Shown: piece by piece, positions 16,752-25,034 of the stretch
Position numbering within the stretch: position 1 is the stretch's first letter
Layout: the number at the start of each line of letters is the position of its first letter
From: Alistipes sp.
GTDB taxonomy: Bacteria > Bacteroidota > Bacteroidia > Bacteroidales > Rikenellaceae
Length of the DNA: 57,560 nucleotides
Reading direction: 5' to 3'
Assembly: GCA_017403125.1 (NCBI GenBank)
Contig: JAFQOR010000028.1
Coordinates: 1 to 57,560 of the forward strand
Position numbers and translations under genes: made by a program
Notes under the pieces: generated by a model
Told to the model about the DNA's origin: nothing
Database searches by the model: none
Seen by the model: only the letters and a program-made list of their open reading frames with translations

Positions 16752-19451
16752 ATGAGCAAGAAGAGAGCAGACATAAAATCGAACAACGACGATAAGCCAC
16801 AAGCAAAGAGGTATGCCGAGACACCGCTGATGAATCAATACTACGAGATTAAGGCGGTACATCCCGATGCCATACTCCTATTCCGCGTTGGCGACTTCTA
16901 CGAGACCTTTGGCGATGACGCCATCGAAGCCAGCAGCATACTTGGCATAACACTCACACGACGAGCCAACGGCGCAGCGTCGTACGTGGAGCTGGCGGGC
17001 TTCCCACACCATGCTCTCGACACCTATCTGCCCAAACTCGTGCGCGCAGGCAAGCGCGTTGCGATATGCGAGCAGTTAGAAGACCCGAAGATGACCAAGA
17101 AACTCGTGCAACGCGGTGTTATCGAGCTCGTTACACCGGGTGTTGCGATGGGTGACAACATCGTATCGAGCAAGGAGAACACCTTTCTCGCATCGGTATA
17201 TTTCGGCAAGCATACCATGGGTATTGCCTTTCTCGATCTCTCGACGGGCGAGTTCTATGTCGCCGAGGGCAGCGCCTCGTATCTCGATAAGCTTATATCG
17301 AACCTGCAACCCAAGGAGATAATCTTCCAGCGCGGCAAAGAGGAGCTCTTCAACGAACTCTTTGGCACGAAGCACTACACCTATCGTTTGGACGAATGGG
17401 TATTCTCCGAGAGCGTCAATCGCGATAAGCTATGCAAGCAACTCAACGTGCACTCGCTCAAAGGGTTCGGCATAGAGAACATGACAGCGGGCATCTCGGC
17501 TGCGGGAGCCATACTCTACTACTTGGAGTTCACCGAACATAAGTTCACGGCACACATATCATCCATCACACGCATCGAGCGTGGCGACGCCGTGTGGATT
17601 GACAAATTCACCATACGCAACCTCGAACTCTTTGCCTCAAACGCCTCGGTCGAGCACCGCAGCTTCTCGGAGGTCGTGGATCGCACGCTTACGGCGATGG
17701 GAGGCCGTCAGCTCAAACGTTGGATAGCGATGCCGCTGATGGATATCGAGAAGATAAAGCGACGTCAGGATATTGTCGAGCTCCTTACGACCGATGCCGA
17801 CTATGCAGCGGCGCTACGAGAGCAGATAGCGTTGGTTGGTGACTTGGAGCGCATAGCCTCCCGCATAGCCACGCAGCGCATACTGCCGCGTGAACTCATA
17901 CAACTAAAACACTCGCTCTCTGCCATCGAGATTCTCAAAGCCCTCATGGAGTCGTCGGCGAGCGATGCCATGCACCGTATCGCCACAGCCGTCGAGCCCC
18001 TGGTCGAGGTGCGCGAGCGCATAGCTCACGACATCTACCCCGACCCCGAGAGCAACCAGATACAAAAAGGCGGCATCATCGCCGATGGAGTGTCTGCCGA
18101 GTTGGACGATTTGAGGCGCATAGCTCGTCATGGCAAGGACTTCTTGCAGTCGCTGCAACAGCGCGAGAGTGAGATGACGGGCATACCGTCGCTCAAAGTG
18201 GGATACAACAACGTCTTTGGCTACTACATCGAGGTACGCAACACCCACAAAGATAAGGTTCCCGAGAGTTGGATACGCAAGCAGACCCTAACCGGTGCCG
18301 AGAGATATATCACCGAGGAGTTGAAGGAGTACGAGCAGAAGATTTTGGGTGCCGAGGAGCGCATACTGCAAATCGAGGCCACGCTCTACGCCGAACTCGT
18401 CGCCTACATAGCACAACACATCCAAGCTATCCAGCGCAATGCACGCGTTGTAGCACGCATCGACTGCTTGCAATCTTTTGCCCGCCTTGCTGTCGAACGC
18501 CGCTATGTTCGTCCAACGGTAGATGAGAGCACCACAATAGAGATTAAGCAGGGACGCCACCCCGTCATCGAGACGTTGATGCCCCTGGGCGAGGAGTATA
18601 TCCCGAACGACGTGAAGCTCGACAACGACAACCAACAGATAATCATCATCACAGGTCCCAACATGTCGGGTAAGTCGGCACTACTAAGACAGACGGCACT
18701 GATAGTGCTTATGGCACAGATGGGCTCGTTCGTACCTGCCCGCAGCGCTCGCATAGGTATCGTCGATAAGATTTTCACACGTGTAGGAGCATCGGACAAC
18801 CTCTCCGAGGGCGAATCCACCTTTATGGTCGAGATGTTGGAGTCGGCAAGCATTCTCAACAACATATCGCCCCGCAGCCTTGTCATCCTCGATGAGATTG
18901 GTCGTGGCACAAGCACCTACGACGGCATATCAATAGCATGGGCTATGGTCGAGTATCTGCACAACAACGCACAGGGTGCTGCCAAAACGCTCTTTGCCAC
19001 ACACTATCACGAGCTCAACGAGTTGGAGAATATGTTGCCACGCGTCAAGAACTACCACGTCACGGTTAAGGAGATAGACAAGAGCATCGTCTTTTTGCGC
19101 AAGTTGGAACGCGGAAGCACCGAGCACTCGTTCGGCATCCACGTAGCACGTATGTCGGGTATGCCGACCTCGGTCGTAGGTCGCGCCGAGGCTATACTTG
19201 CCAACTTGGAGAAGGTCTATGGCTCGGGCGAGATTGTGCCAAGCAGTTCGCTGCGTCAGCGCAAAGCCAAACACGCCGTAGCCACCTCTGCCATCGAGAG
19301 CAAAGATAACATCCAACTCTCGATGTTCCAGCTCGACGACCCTGTTCTTGTCGCCATACGCGACCAAATCAAGGGTTTAGATATCAACTCCCTGACGCCC
19401 CTTGAAGCACTAAACAAGCTCAATGAGATAAAACGCATTACGGGTTTGTAG
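16752..19451 (+). CDS. mutS: DNA mismatch repair protein MutS
   Basis: This 899-residue protein is of normal length. The mismatch-contacting F-x-E motif is in FRVGDFYETF (about 43-52), followed by connector, lever and clamp domains. The ATPase domain has Walker A GPNMSGKS (about 635-642), Walker B LVILDEIGRGTSTYDG and the signature DNLSEGESTFMVEM. It recognises mismatches and recruits MutL. The C-terminal helix-turn-helix dimer region (LTPLEALNKLNEIKRI) is present. It has its own promoter downstream of the helicase gene. Confidence 0.97.
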   Translation: MSKKRADIKSNNDDKPQAKRYAETPLMNQYYEIKAVHPDAILLFRVGDFYETFGDDAIEASSILGITLTRRANGAASYVELAGFPHHALDTYLPKLVRAGKRVAICEQLEDPKMTKKLVQRGVIELVTPGVAMGDNIVSSKENTFLASVYFGKHTMGIAFLDLSTGEFYVAEGSASYLDKLISNLQPKEIIFQRGKEELFNELFGTKHYTYRLDEWVFSESVNRDKLCKQLNVHSLKGFGIENMTAGISAAGAILYYLEFTEHKFTAHISSITRIERGDAVWIDKFTIRNLELFASNASVEHRSFSEVVDRTLTAMGGRQLKRWIAMPLMDIEKIKRRQDIVELLTTDADYAAALREQIALVGDLERIASRIATQRILPRELIQLKHSLSAIEILKALMESSASDAMHRIATAVEPLVEVRERIAHDIYPDPESNQIQKGGIIADGVSAELDDLRRIARHGKDFLQSLQQRESEMTGIPSLKVGYNNVFGYYIEVRNTHKDKVPESWIRKQTLTGAERYITEELKEYEQKILGAEERILQIEATLYAELVAYIAQHIQAIQRNARVVARIDCLQSFARLAVERRYVRPTVDESTTIEIKQGRHPVIETLMPLGEEYIPNDVKLDNDNQQIIIITGPNMSGKSALLRQTALIVLMAQMGSFVPARSARIGIVDKIFTRVGASDNLSEGESTFMVEMLESASILNNISPRSLVILDEIGRGTSTYDGISIAWAMVEYLHNNAQGAAKTLFATHYHELNELENMLPRVKNYHVTVKEIDKSIVFLRKLERGSTEHSFGIHVARMSGMPTSVVGRAEAILANLEKVYGSGEIVPSSSLRQRKAKHAVATSAIESKDNIQLSMFQLDDPVLVAIRDQIKGLDINSLTPLEALNKLNEIKRITGL

Positions 19452-19518
19452 CACAATATAGATTTCGCATAAGCGTTCATAGATTATAGAGATAACATTT
19501 TCAAAGATAGCGACATCG

Positions 19519-20259
19519 ATGACAACGCAGGAACAGTACATAGAGCGACTCAAAGAGCTTGTAAGCGAGAAGTTTGGGCAAGCCATAAGTAGCAAGGAGA
19601 CGTGCGAGGCACTCGCCAATGCCATCTTCGAGGAGGTTGGCACAACGTGCGACAGCACAATTCTCGAAGAGCTCTACGGCATAGGCTCACACCCCGTGCG
19701 CACATTGCGCCCCGCAACCCTATCTACACTCGCACGCTACATCGGATATAGCGGATGGAGCAGCTTCTGCACATCGAGCGAGATACTCCCCGCCATCGAC
19801 ACCGACATCATTCCCGTTCGTCGCCGCTGGGGCACGGTAATACTCACCCTCGCCGCCATCGTCGTTGTCATCATAGCCATTGTCATGCTGTTGCGTAGCG
19901 ACCTGCTATCATCCAACGAGGAGCCGACTACGCCCGCCGCTACAACAGCAATCGTCGATAGCGATGTGCAGGATGTATATGAGAGCTGTGTAGCTGCTGC
20001 CAACGAACATTGCAACGCTCTGCGCGAGTATATCATGACCGACACCGAACGTATCGTAAGCGAGATAGAGAGCGAGATGGCGACACTCGCCGAGCGCATC
20101 GAGCAAGATGTCATTGCGCATTACGAGGCAAACGGCACCACCTTCGACGAGGCGCGTGTCAAGCGCAACAGCGATGCTATATTCGAGTGCTGCACCGATA
20201 TCTACAACTCGCTGCTTGCCGAGTTAGACCGCACCAACGTTAGCGAGGCACAGGAGTAA
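19519..20259 (+). CDS. single-pass membrane protein with regulator-like N-terminal domain
   Basis: This 246-residue protein has three parts. Residues 1-90 contain SSKETCEALANAIFEEVG, then SILxELYG-like and ATLSTLARYIGYSGWSSFC segments; this resembles a cytoplasmic N-terminal domain seen in many Bacteroidota putative regulators (the LxRLFGF...T-x-x-L-A-x-Y-x-G-Y-x-x-W-x-x-F pattern). A membrane segment follows (about 105-125). Residues 130-246 are acidic and helical with heptad-like character, probably outside the inner membrane. The topology would suit a membrane-tethered one-component sensor, but no classic HTH family can be named, so this is inference. It is the last gene before a strong bidirectional terminator. 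Confidence 0.6.
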   Translation: MTTQEQYIERLKELVSEKFGQAISSKETCEALANAIFEEVGTTCDSTILEELYGIGSHPVRTLRPATLSTLARYIGYSGWSSFCTSSEILPAIDTDIIPVRRRWGTVILTLAAIVVVIIAIVMLLRSDLLSSNEEPTTPAATTAIVDSDVQDVYESCVAAANEHCNALREYIMTDTERIVSEIESEMATLAERIEQDVIAHYEANGTTFDEARVKRNSDAIFECCTDIYNSLLAELDRTNVSEAQE

Positions 20260-20291
20260 TCGGACCAACGCAGGCCCGAAGCAGTTTTTTT

Positions 20292-20340
20292 GATGCACAA
20301 GTGGCGCCACACGCATGAGCATTTTGCATCACCACCAATA
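20292..20340. repeat. imperfect hairpin resembling the stem-loop repeat tip
   Basis: gatgca (20292-20297) pairs with tgcatc (20335-20340) around the palindrome gtggcgccac (20301-20310). The 3' side gcatgagcattttgca resembles gtatgtgagcattttgca of the repeats at 10264 and 26676. It may be a degenerate relative. Confidence 0.35.
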
Positions 20341-20348
20341 AAACACGC

Positions 20349-20376
20349 GGGGTGCTCAAAAGTTTTTGAGCACCCC
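20349..20376. terminator. bidirectional intrinsic terminator
   Basis: A 9-bp GC-rich stem (ggggtgctc / gagcacccc) is extended by aaaa/tttt at the tip. It lies between the convergent membrane-protein gene and ssb. The flanks are A-rich rather than strongly U-rich. Confidence 0.65.
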
Positions 20377-20438
20377 AAATCTTTACCTCCAACTATATAA
20401 CACGCTCTGCCTACTCGATTAAGGAGCGTTGCGGCAAA

Positions 20439-20942
20439 TTAGAAGGGCAAATCTTCGGCATCATCCTGCGGCATAGCAGGCGCCGCAGGCATGGGCACAG
20501 ATGGCTGATACTGTGGCTGCTGCGGTTGTTGGTACTGTGGCTGCTGATATTGCGGCTGTTGCGGTTGCTGGTAGCCTCCGGCCATGGGCTGCGACATCTG
20601 CGGTGCAGCACCCTCCTGACGGCGGCCAAGGAGCTTCATATCATCGGCAATGATATCAACGCCATAGTGCTTCACGCCATCCTTCTCCCAATCACGATAG
20701 CGAATACGACCCTCGATATAGAGCTGCGAGCCCTTGCGCACATACTTATCCACAACATCTGCCAAACCGCGCCACAGCGTAACGCTATGCCACTCGGTAT
20801 GCTCCGTGGTCTCGTTCGTCTGACGATTGAATATGCGCTCGGTTGTAGCCAAACGGATACGCGCCGACTTAACACCACTCTCCAACGTTCTTATCTCGGG
20901 GTCTTGACCCACATTTCCAAGAAGTATAACCTTGTTTATCAT
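20439..20942 (-). CDS. ssb: single-stranded DNA-binding protein
   Basis: This 167-residue protein has an OB fold (about 1-108) opening MINKVILLGNVGQDPEIR, with WHSVTLWRGLADVV and KGSQLYIEGRIRYRDWEKDG. A disordered linker rich in Q, P, Y and G carries tandem QYQQPQ-type units. The acidic tip is DDAEDLPF, the usual docking peptide for replication and repair partners. It binds ssDNA as a tetramer. The linker is encoded by a repetitive stretch at about 20500-20580, which could vary by slippage. It lies 77 nt downstream of lpxK. Confidence 0.96.
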   Translation of the reverse strand: MINKVILLGNVGQDPEIRTLESGVKSARIRLATTERIFNRQTNETTEHTEWHSVTLWRGLADVVDKYVRKGSQLYIEGRIRYRDWEKDGVKHYGVDIIADDMKLLGRRQEGAAPQMSQPMAGGYQQPQQPQYQQPQYQQPQQPQYQPSVPMPAAPAMPQDDAEDLPF

Positions 20943-21019
20943 ATATCTCTACTCTTTCTTTTATTCAACATTATCTCTACCCGAGTATCTCCTCACTCCC
21001 CCCCTGCATCACTCCAACA

Positions 21020-22081
21020 CTACCTCGGTTCGCCGCCATACTCATTCCTACTCTCGATTTCGTCAATCAACCGACCAACAAAGTCGCGGTCGGGACCCTC
21101 GATAAACTCCATCTCGATGGGCTGATAGTACATCGCCTTACGCATCAACGAGGGCACCTTGCTCATACGGCGCAACTTAACAGCATCCTTCTCCGTCATA
21201 AGAATTATGGCTCGCGGATGGCTCTTCAACTTCGCATAGAGCATCTGCATATCCTCGATGGTATAGCGATGGTGGTCGCCAACAACCATCTTATCCACCA
21301 CGTTGAATCGCTCCTCGGCAGACTTTATGTAGGGGCGCGGGTTGCCGATACCGCAAAGCAGTATCGCCTGCTGACCATAGGCAACATCCTCTCTGTCGGG
21401 GCACTCGAAGAGTGGCTCGATATGGCGCAGTCCTATATTCGAGAAATAGACCTTCTGATATGCCATGCTTCGCAGCTTCTTGCTCCATAGACGTCTGTCG
21501 AGAGGTGTCATAGTTTCGGGACACTTCGTAACGATAAAGAAGTGACCCTCCTTAACCCTTGAACGAAGGTCGCGAAGACGTCCTGCGGGCAGATACCTAT
21601 CGTTCTCGATAGGTCGTGTTGCATCCATAATGAGGATATTGACTTTCGCCTTGACACTGCGATGCTGGAAGCCATCGTCCATCAGGATAAGCGTCACCTC
21701 GGGATGCTCTCGGCGTATGCGCTCGATGCCCGCCACCCTATCCTCCGCGACGACGACCACCGTGTTCGGGAACTTCAACTTCATTTGTAGCGGCTCGTCA
21801 CCCACGTCGAGGTAGGAGTCATCGACACCAACCTCACGGTAGCCCTTCGTGCGACGACCATAGCCTCGCGAGAGCAGTGCAATGTTGTAGGTAGCCGATA
21901 GTTCCGACAACAAGAACTCTGCCGTGGGCGTTTTGCCCGTGCCACCAACGGTGATGTTGCCTATGCATACAATCGGAATATCGAAGGTGCGACTCTTGAA
22001 CACACCCCAGTCGTAGAGGCGATGGCGCAAGGCTATCACCGCTACGTATATCCACGATAATATGATTCGTACTACCTTCAT
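21020..22081 (-). CDS. lpxK: tetraacyldisaccharide 4'-kinase
   Basis: The protein has 354 residues from the ATG at 22081. It has an N-terminal membrane-associated helix (about 5-20), the P-loop GNITVGGTGKTPTAEFLL, SRGYGRRTKGY, GDEPLQM and the LMDDGFQHR motif characteristic of LpxK. It phosphorylates the 4' position of the lipid A disaccharide at the inner membrane. The open frame extends 33 codons upstream, but the promoter (TATCTTTG at 22178-22185) lies at the far end of that extension, so it is untranslated leader. Confidence 0.94.
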   Translation of the reverse strand: MKVVRIILSWIYVAVIALRHRLYDWGVFKSRTFDIPIVCIGNITVGGTGKTPTAEFLLSELSATYNIALLSRGYGRRTKGYREVGVDDSYLDVGDEPLQMKLKFPNTVVVVAEDRVAGIERIRREHPEVTLILMDDGFQHRSVKAKVNILIMDATRPIENDRYLPAGRLRDLRSRVKEGHFFIVTKCPETMTPLDRRLWSKKLRSMAYQKVYFSNIGLRHIEPLFECPDREDVAYGQQAILLCGIGNPRPYIKSAEERFNVVDKMVVGDHHRYTIEDMQMLYAKLKSHPRAIILMTEKDAVKLRRMSKVPSLMRKAMYYQPIEMEFIEGPDRDFVGRLIDEIESRNEYGGEPR

Positions 22082-22177
22082 ATTCAATACAATACGCAAA
22101 CATTCATTGTGTCTTCCGATACTAAAAACACAATAAACACCTCGCATATCTGCCAACCTCGCGGTCGGCATCAGCAT

Positions 22178-22209
22178 CAAAGATAGATATAAAATTCCGA
22201 TTAGGCAAA
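22178..22209 (-). promoter_or_regulatory. promoter of lpxK
   Basis: On the minus strand TTTG (22206-22209) and TATCTTTG (22178-22185) are separated by 20 nt, giving a leader of about 90 nt. This helps decide the lpxK start. Confidence 0.8.
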
Positions 22210-22467
22210 TATTTTCACGAAATTAGCGTTCGACACAATAAATATGCGATGTTGTTTCGTTCTACGTATTGCTCATCATTGGCGAGTATAACGCTTTTTT
22301 TTAGCAGATATGCGCAGCACGTAGCCAATCATGTGAACGCGACTATGCCCACGAATGTGAGAAGGCGCACGTGCGGCACTGATGGAGTTGGCGGTAAAAG
22401 AGAAAAAAAATAGATGTTACTTTGCATATTTTGCGGATAAAATAGTTATAAAACAATAAAAAATTCA
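22210..22467. other. divergent intergenic region, little recognisable
   Basis: Between the lpxK promoter and the M23 gene there is A/T-rich sequence with a run of eight T after gcgagtataacgc (about 22283-22303), a weak hairpin at best. No ORF with a plausible start, no tRNA and no copy of the repeat families is seen. Confidence 0.5.
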
Positions 22468-22475
22468 TATCTTTG
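22468..22475 (+). promoter_or_regulatory. -7 element very close to the M23 lipoprotein start
   Basis: TATCTTTG is a perfect -7 match but ends only six nucleotides before the ATG, which would give a leaderless or almost leaderless mRNA. No TTTG is found 19-21 nt upstream, so this may be chance. Confidence 0.4.
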
Positions 22476-22481
22476 TCAGAT

Positions 22482-23822
22482 ATGAAACAGCTGTCGAAAT
22501 TGACCCTTCTACTGCTCGCAACATTGGGCATAGCATGTGGCGGAGGCTCGACCGAAAACGGGCAAATTAGCGATAATAACACATCAGCCGCAACCATCGA
22601 GGAAGAGGTGGTGCGCGAGCCGGAACTACTCTACGGCATCGACGTCGAGGGCTACACCATAAAGAACGACACCATACGTTCGGGCGAGTCGTTGGGCGTG
22701 ATTTTGGGACGCCGAGGCATCTCGGCGGTCAAGGTCGATAAGCTCGATAAGATGAAGGTCGAGGGTTTCTCCCCGCGCAGCATACGCGCCGACAACGCCT
22801 ACACCACATTCACACGCACCGTGACCGATTCGACAGGCAGCCGCGAGGTACTCGACTACATGGTATATCACAAGAACGCCATAGATTACGTTACATTCGC
22901 CTTCGTTGGCGACTCGGTGAACATGACACTGGGCACTCGTCCGGTGGATATCGTGCGTCAGCGCAACGAATCGGTTATAACCTCATCGCTCTGGGGCTCT
23001 ATCATGGAGCAAGACCTACCCTATGCTCTTGCCGCCGAGTTCGAGGACATATATCAGTGGACAGTTGATTTCTTCGGCATACAGGAGGGTGACAGCTTCA
23101 CGGTAATCTTCGACCACAAGATGGTAGATGGCAAGTCGGTGGGTATAGGTCGCATCTGGGGCGCAAAGTTCAAGCATGGCGACAAGGAGTACTATGCCAT
23201 ACCCTATGCGCAGGAGGAGGGCAAGCTCCGCTACTGGGAGTACAACGGCGAGTCGTTGCGCAAGCAGCTGCTCAAAGCACCGCTCAAATATACGCGCATC
23301 AGCTCGAAGTTTTCGAACTCGCGACTACACCCCGTACACAAGGTATATCGCCCGCACCACGGCGTGGACTATGCCGCTCCTATGGGCACCGAGGTACACT
23401 CGGTAGCCGACGGCAAGGTGATATTCTGCGGATGGGGAGGTGGCGGTGGTAACACCATCAAGATTCAGCATGCGGGCAACCTTAAAACCGGATACCTGCA
23501 TTTGAGCAAGTTTGCCAAGGGCATCAAGGTGGGTACGGTCGTAAGTCAAGGACAGCTTATCGGCTACGTAGGCTCGACGGGAACATCGACAGGGCCACAT
23601 CTCGACTATCGCATCTGGAAGAATGATACCCCCATCGACCCATTGAAAATCCCACAGGAGCCGGCAGAGCCTATCGACGACAAGCATCGCGCAGCCTTCG
23701 AGGCGGTGCGCGACCGCGTAGTTGCCGAACTTGATGGCACGACGGAGGATTTCGAGCCTATCACCGACGACGACATCTTTGGTAGAACAACCGAGGAGGA
23801 GGCACCCAAAGCCGAGGAGTAG
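22482..23822 (+). CDS. M23-family peptidase, lipoprotein
   Basis: The protein has 446 residues. It starts with a lipoprotein signal (lipobox LGIAC, C19). The middle domain is OapA/LysM-like. The C-terminal LytM domain has the zinc motif HHGVDYAAP (H292, D296) and GPHLDYRIW (H373, D375). In LytM the second motif is HxH, where the second His binds zinc; here it is Asp, and many Bacteroidota members also deviate at this place. It is probably a peptidoglycan endopeptidase or an amidase activator in the periplasm. The TTG at 22473 is rejected as start because the signal peptide begins at the ATG. It is followed after five nt by the next gene. Confidence 0.87.
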   Translation: MKQLSKLTLLLLATLGIACGGGSTENGQISDNNTSAATIEEEVVREPELLYGIDVEGYTIKNDTIRSGESLGVILGRRGISAVKVDKLDKMKVEGFSPRSIRADNAYTTFTRTVTDSTGSREVLDYMVYHKNAIDYVTFAFVGDSVNMTLGTRPVDIVRQRNESVITSSLWGSIMEQDLPYALAAEFEDIYQWTVDFFGIQEGDSFTVIFDHKMVDGKSVGIGRIWGAKFKHGDKEYYAIPYAQEEGKLRYWEYNGESLRKQLLKAPLKYTRISSKFSNSRLHPVHKVYRPHHGVDYAAPMGTEVHSVADGKVIFCGWGGGGGNTIKIQHAGNLKTGYLHLSKFAKGIKVGTVVSQGQLIGYVGSTGTSTGPHLDYRIWKNDTPIDPLKIPQEPAEPIDDKHRAAFEAVRDRVVAELDGTTEDFEPITDDDIFGRTTEEEAPKAEE

Positions 23823-23827
23823 TAGCC

Positions 23828-24253
23828 ATGGAGAGCACTCTCGACCCACGTTTTGGCAAGTTCATAGCGAAGCACCATGTGCTTACGCTTGCCACGCTCT
23901 CGGATGATGGCGAGCCCTATGTCGCCAACTGCTTCTATGCCTACGACAGCAAGCGTAACTACTTTGTATTTACCTCCGACGACACCACTCGTCACGGTGG
24001 CGACATGGCACGCAACAACCATGTTGCAATGAGCATAGTGCTCGAAACACGCATCGTAGGGCGCGTCCAGGGCTTACAGATTCGTGGCATTGCCCAGCGT
24101 GGCGACGACGAGGCACGCAAGCGCTACATAAAGCGTTTCCCCTATGCTGCTGTGGCTCCCCTGACGCTATGGATGGTGCGCCCCACATACCTAAAACTCA
24201 CGGATAACACTCTTGGATTTGGTAAAAAACTGATATGGCAAAGCGCGGAGTAA
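23828..24253 (+). CDS. PNPOx-like split-barrel flavin-binding protein (UPF0306/YhbP-like)
   Basis: This 141-residue protein opens FIAKHHVLTLATLSDDGEPYVANCFYAYD, the pattern of small pyridoxamine 5'-phosphate oxidase-like split barrels such as E. coli YhbP. These bind FMN or related cofactors; the substrate is unknown. TRHGGDMARNNHVAMSIV matches the second core strand pair. It is cotranscribed with the M23 gene (gap five nt) and overlaps ispD by 19 nt, so all three share one transcript. Confidence 0.75.
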   Translation: MESTLDPRFGKFIAKHHVLTLATLSDDGEPYVANCFYAYDSKRNYFVFTSDDTTRHGGDMARNNHVAMSIVLETRIVGRVQGLQIRGIAQRGDDEARKRYIKRFPYAAVAPLTLWMVRPTYLKLTDNTLGFGKKLIWQSAE

Positions 24254-24915
24254 TAATCGTTGCCGGAGGCATGGGAAGTCGCATGCACTCTGCCATCCCC
24301 AAGCAGTTCCTTATGCTTGGCGGCATGCCCGTATTGGCACGTACGATAAATCTGTTTGCCGAGGCGCTACCCTCGTCCGACATCGTAGTGGTGCTTCCCG
24401 AGGCCTACATAGCTCTGTGGAACAACCTCGCAGCACGCTTCGATATTGCACCCCACCGCACGGTAGCCGGGGGTAAGGAGCGTTTTCACTCGGTAAGGTG
24501 TGGCATCGAGGCCCTCGGCAGCGAGGTCGAGTATATCGCCGTACACGATGCCGTGAGGGCGTTAGCCACCAAGCGCCTTGTGATACGCGCCATGCTGGAT
24601 GCCGAAAAGAGTGGTGCAACAGTACCCGTAATAGAGGTTAGCGACTCGTACCGCGCCATGGAGACCGACGGAGGCTCGCATATCGTGCCACGCAGCAGAC
24701 TGCGCATAGTGCAGACTCCGCAGATATTCAGCGCCCCGCTGCTTCGTAGTGCCTATGAACAGCCCTACACCCCGTCGTTTACCGACGATGCTTCGGTGGT
24801 GGAGGCTATGGGCAAGCGCATATCGCTGGTCGAAGGTGAACGCAGCAACATAAAGCTTACTACACCCGAAGACATGGAGTACGCCGAGTGGCTATTGCAG
24901 CGCGAGGAGGAGTAA
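24235..24915 (+). CDS. ispD: 2-C-methyl-D-erythritol 4-phosphate cytidylyltransferase
   Basis: This 226-residue protein has the CTP-binding IIVAGGMGSRMHSAIPKQF (about 7-25), VAGGKERFHSVRCG, the VHDAVRALAT motif and QTPQIF and LTTPEDM near the C-terminus. It makes CDP-methylerythritol in the MEP isoprenoid pathway. The lysine of PKQF and the GG-x-G-SRM loop are intact. It overlaps the previous gene by 19 nt and is followed by terminator hairpins. Confidence 0.94.
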   Translation: MAKRGVIIVAGGMGSRMHSAIPKQFLMLGGMPVLARTINLFAEALPSSDIVVVLPEAYIALWNNLAARFDIAPHRTVAGGKERFHSVRCGIEALGSEVEYIAVHDAVRALATKRLVIRAMLDAEKSGATVPVIEVSDSYRAMETDGGSHIVPRSRLRIVQTPQIFSAPLLRSAYEQPYTPSFTDDASVVEAMGKRISLVEGERSNIKLTTPEDMEYAEWLLQREEE

Positions 24916-24941
24916 AAACCGTTGAGTTATACCGAAAGATT

Positions 24942-24963
24942 AAAAAGCGGCGCTTTTTGCATC
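24942..24963 (+). terminator. intrinsic terminator of ispD
   Basis: A 7-bp stem (aaaaagc / gcttttt) with a three-base loop ends in five T, 27 nt after the ispD stop. Confidence 0.6.
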
Positions 24964-24978
24964 ATTACCTATAATATT

Positions 24979-25013
24979 ATGGGCAGACCGAAACCAAATT
25001 TCGGTCTGCCCAT
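24979..25013. terminator. bidirectional hairpin between convergent genes
   Basis: A perfect 15-bp stem (atgggcagaccgaaa / tttcggtctgcccat) with a five-base loop lies between ispD and the Sel1 gene. There is no strong T run on either side. Confidence 0.6.
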
Positions 25014-25034
25014 CTGCGTTTCGTTACGTAGCAT

